Of a stretch of 64,000 bases of DNA, positions 62,496 through 64,000 are shown piece after piece (the stretch's first letter is position 1; every line of letters starts with the position of its first letter). The notes beneath the pieces are model-generated. The model was not told the origin of the DNA. It was given only the letters and a program-made list of their open reading frames with translations, and ran no database searches. The translations under genes were made by a program, and so were the position numbers. The DNA is from Photobacterium leiognathi (GTDB lineage Bacteria; Pseudomonadota; Gammaproteobacteria; Enterobacterales; Vibrionaceae), in contig NZ_CP131601.1 in NCBI RefSeq assembly GCF_030685535.1, forward strand, positions 2,046,001 through 2,110,000, given 5' to 3'.

Positions 62496-64000
62496 TTACA
62501 AGCCTTTCTTATATTGATGATAGATCGTGCCAACAATGGTTTGCTCTAGCGTTTCACGAGCACTCATATCACCGTGAATATACGCATTAAACAGCGATAC
62601 TAGCGTTGCTTTATCAGCACTGATTTGTGTGTCCGTTTTAATATCACGAAGATCAATCATAAAGCGAGTAAACTTGTCAGGGAAATCTGTAACCGCTTGT
62701 AAGTTCATGTAGTTCTGCTGACTGTACAAGGCGTTATGCGCGCCTCTTTGCTTATCTAACACAAACGACGCATCTTTTAAGCTCAAGATAGAGGCAGACT
62801 TATCACACTTACGTAAGCACTTATTATCAAAACGCTTTTTCTTACAACCTACAGTTTGATGGAATAAACACTGACGGCTCATTAATATCATTAATGGATG
62901 ATAGATGCTGTAGTGCAATTCAAAGTTTTCAGGGCACACCAACGGGTTAATTTGCTTACGATTGATCTCGTTAGAAACAAATGCACCCTTCGCGTTAAAT
63001 TCATCAGCAATACACTGCAAACTAAAGGAGTTAGTTAGGTTCAGATAAGGACCTGCAATCCAATCAATACCTTGCTGGTAAGCAACATACGCAATGCCGT
63101 TATTGTTCGTAACGAGTCGAGTCGGTTTAACACGCTCGATAAACGCCACTGCCGCTTGATAGTTTTCACCAATTAAGATCGCAGGGAACCAAGGAATGAG
63201 GTGCGGATTTTCTTCAAACAGTGCGACGGTTTTCTCCAACTCCATTGATAAACCTTCAGCAATGGCGTAGTAAAGTGTCGCATCGTTATCTTGATTTAAT
63301 GCCACATCACTTGGTTCTGAAATCAAAATAGCAAGTTTAGGCTTAATACCTGTAGGTTTACGATGATTTGCACTGTTACGTGGTTTTGGCGTATCAATCG
63401 GCGCAACAATCGCTACTTCACCATTTAATACATAACCAATTTGATCTTTAAGCTGCGCTAACTCAGCAAACGGAATCGATGTGTCTTCGGCTAAATCGGC
63501 TGTATTAAATTCAGTAATTTGGTATTCACCTTCATTGATCAAACTTTGGAAACGCTTTTCCAACATATCATGGGTTAAGGTGTGTTTATGGCTACCGATC
63601 AGTGCCGATTCAGATTGCAGCGTGATATTTTTTTCAGGCGCGGTTACCACAATCGTTAATGGTTGTCCTTCTTTACCACTAAAGACAATGCTTAGCGGTA
63701 ACGAACTGACATCCATGGTTTTAGTCACATCTTCAACATTTTGGATAATTGCGGTTTTGTCGTCATACAGCTTTTGCTTAACGCCTTTCACATCATCAAT
63801 GGTGGTCGCTTGATAAATTTGTGAGAAGTGCTTCACCGAGTTATCTCGTGGGTTATCAATAAACATGCTCTTATTGATATCGCCCTGTAGATACGAGTTA
63901 GAAAAGTCACGGTTAAAAACGGTAAACAGTGATGTGGTATCGGTTAATAGCGGCTTTTGCTCGCAGTAACTATCAATCTGCTGACGCCATTGATCCACTA
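62496..64000 (-). CDS. rlhA: U32-family rRNA C2501 hydroxylase RlhA, 3' part
   Basis: The last 501 codons of a gene that continues past the right edge; the first complete codon in the window is an internal GTG. RDFSNSYLQGDINKSMFIDNPRDN and the Cys-rich block SRQCLFHQTVGCKKKRFDNKCLRKC, followed by the C-terminal YKKGL, match the C-terminal half of RlhA (E. coli YdcP). Those proteins hydroxylate C2501 of 23S rRNA with the help of iron-sulfur chemistry. The N-terminal U32 catalytic domain with its own Cys set lies outside the window. A related U32 protein (TrhP) is shorter and less likely. Confidence 0.8.
   Translation of the reverse strand, partial: VDQWRQQIDSYCEQKPLLTDTTSLFTVFNRDFSNSYLQGDINKSMFIDNPRDNSVKHFSQIYQATTIDDVKGVKQKLYDDKTAIIQNVEDVTKTMDVSSLPLSIVFSGKEGQPLTIVVTAPEKNITLQSESALIGSHKHTLTHDMLEKRFQSLINEGEYQITEFNTADLAEDTSIPFAELAQLKDQIGYVLNGEVAIVAPIDTPKPRNSANHRKPTGIKPKLAILISEPSDVALNQDNDATLYYAIAEGLSMELEKTVALFEENPHLIPWFPAILIGENYQAAVAFIERVKPTRLVTNNNGIAYVAYQQGIDWIAGPYLNLTNSFSLQCIADEFNAKGAFVSNEINRKQINPLVCPENFELHYSIYHPLMILMSRQCLFHQTVGCKKKRFDNKCLRKCDKSASILSLKDASFVLDKQRGAHNALYSQQNYMNLQAVTDFPDKFTRFMIDLRDIKTDTQISADKATLVSLFNAYIHGDMSARETLEQTIVGTIYHQYKKGL

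Noticed and set aside
1..64000. CRISPR arrays, integron attC arrays, prophage and transposase genes.
   Set aside because: No regularly spaced direct repeats, integrase, transposase or phage structural genes were recognised on either strand. Only the non-coding palindromic repeats were found.

Overview
The window looks like a chromosomal segment of a Vibrionaceae member, most likely Photobacterium. The base composition is moderately AT-rich. Protein variants such as EF-G2, HelD, TorS/TorT, YccS, the DUF3012 lipoprotein and RlhA look vibrio-like. There is a glpF-glpK-glpR-glpD locus, trimethylamine N-oxide (TMAO) respiration genes, and several copies of a palindromic TATACCCAAG-ended repeat. 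Genus assignment is inference. Most of the window is ordinary core genome, with a few accessory insertions.

Layout. 0-5 kb: start of a ydiJ-like flavoprotein, a Nudix-PAP2 fusion, gabD, a tiny lipoprotein and a pirin. 5-11 kb: small uncharacterised genes, then pxpA-pxpB-pxpC followed by a gamma-glutamylcyclotransferase-like gene, which reads as a 5-oxoproline salvage unit. 11-16 kb: a Cys-Gly-Leu-Leu tRNA operon with a clear stable-RNA promoter, a KdgK-like sugar kinase with a damaged active site, and a cNMP/CBS/DUF294 protein next to a DnaQ-like exonuclease. 16-30 kb: BCCT transporter, glutaredoxin, AMMECR1 protein, nucleases, mobB plus Nudix, an LprI-META lipoprotein-like protein, YnjE, an M15 peptidase and an S4 protein. 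30-37 kb: fusA2 (EF-G2), an orphan prepilin, and divergent torS and torT. 37-45 kb: mgsA, an MDR oxidoreductase and the glycerol regulon with GlpR-like operator sequences. 45-50 kb: helD with an attenuator-like leader, and yccS. 49.6-51.7 kb: an AT-rich type II restriction-modification pair. 51.8-56.3 kb: divergent torC and torA around an FNR box. 56-64 kb: an RND efflux pair, an unknown secreted pair, a GNAT acetyltransferase and the 3' part of rlhA.

Functional links. TorS/TorT sense TMAO and TorC/TorA reduce it. MobB supports molybdenum-cofactor maturation, but torR and torD are not in the window. GlpF/K/D feed dihydroxyacetone phosphate, the substrate of MgsA. The restriction enzyme carries the full Cfr10I/Bse634I active-site spacing (E66, D130, K182, E196, and R186-D188-R189), which points to a CCGG-core target. 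TorA is unusual in ending with a CxxCH haem domain that resembles the last haem domain of TorC.

No transposase gene, prophage, integron or CRISPR array was seen. The best candidates for undescribed biology are the haem-tailed TorA, the matched inverted repeats in front of both restriction-modification genes, the helD leader, the oxoproline module and the repeat family.
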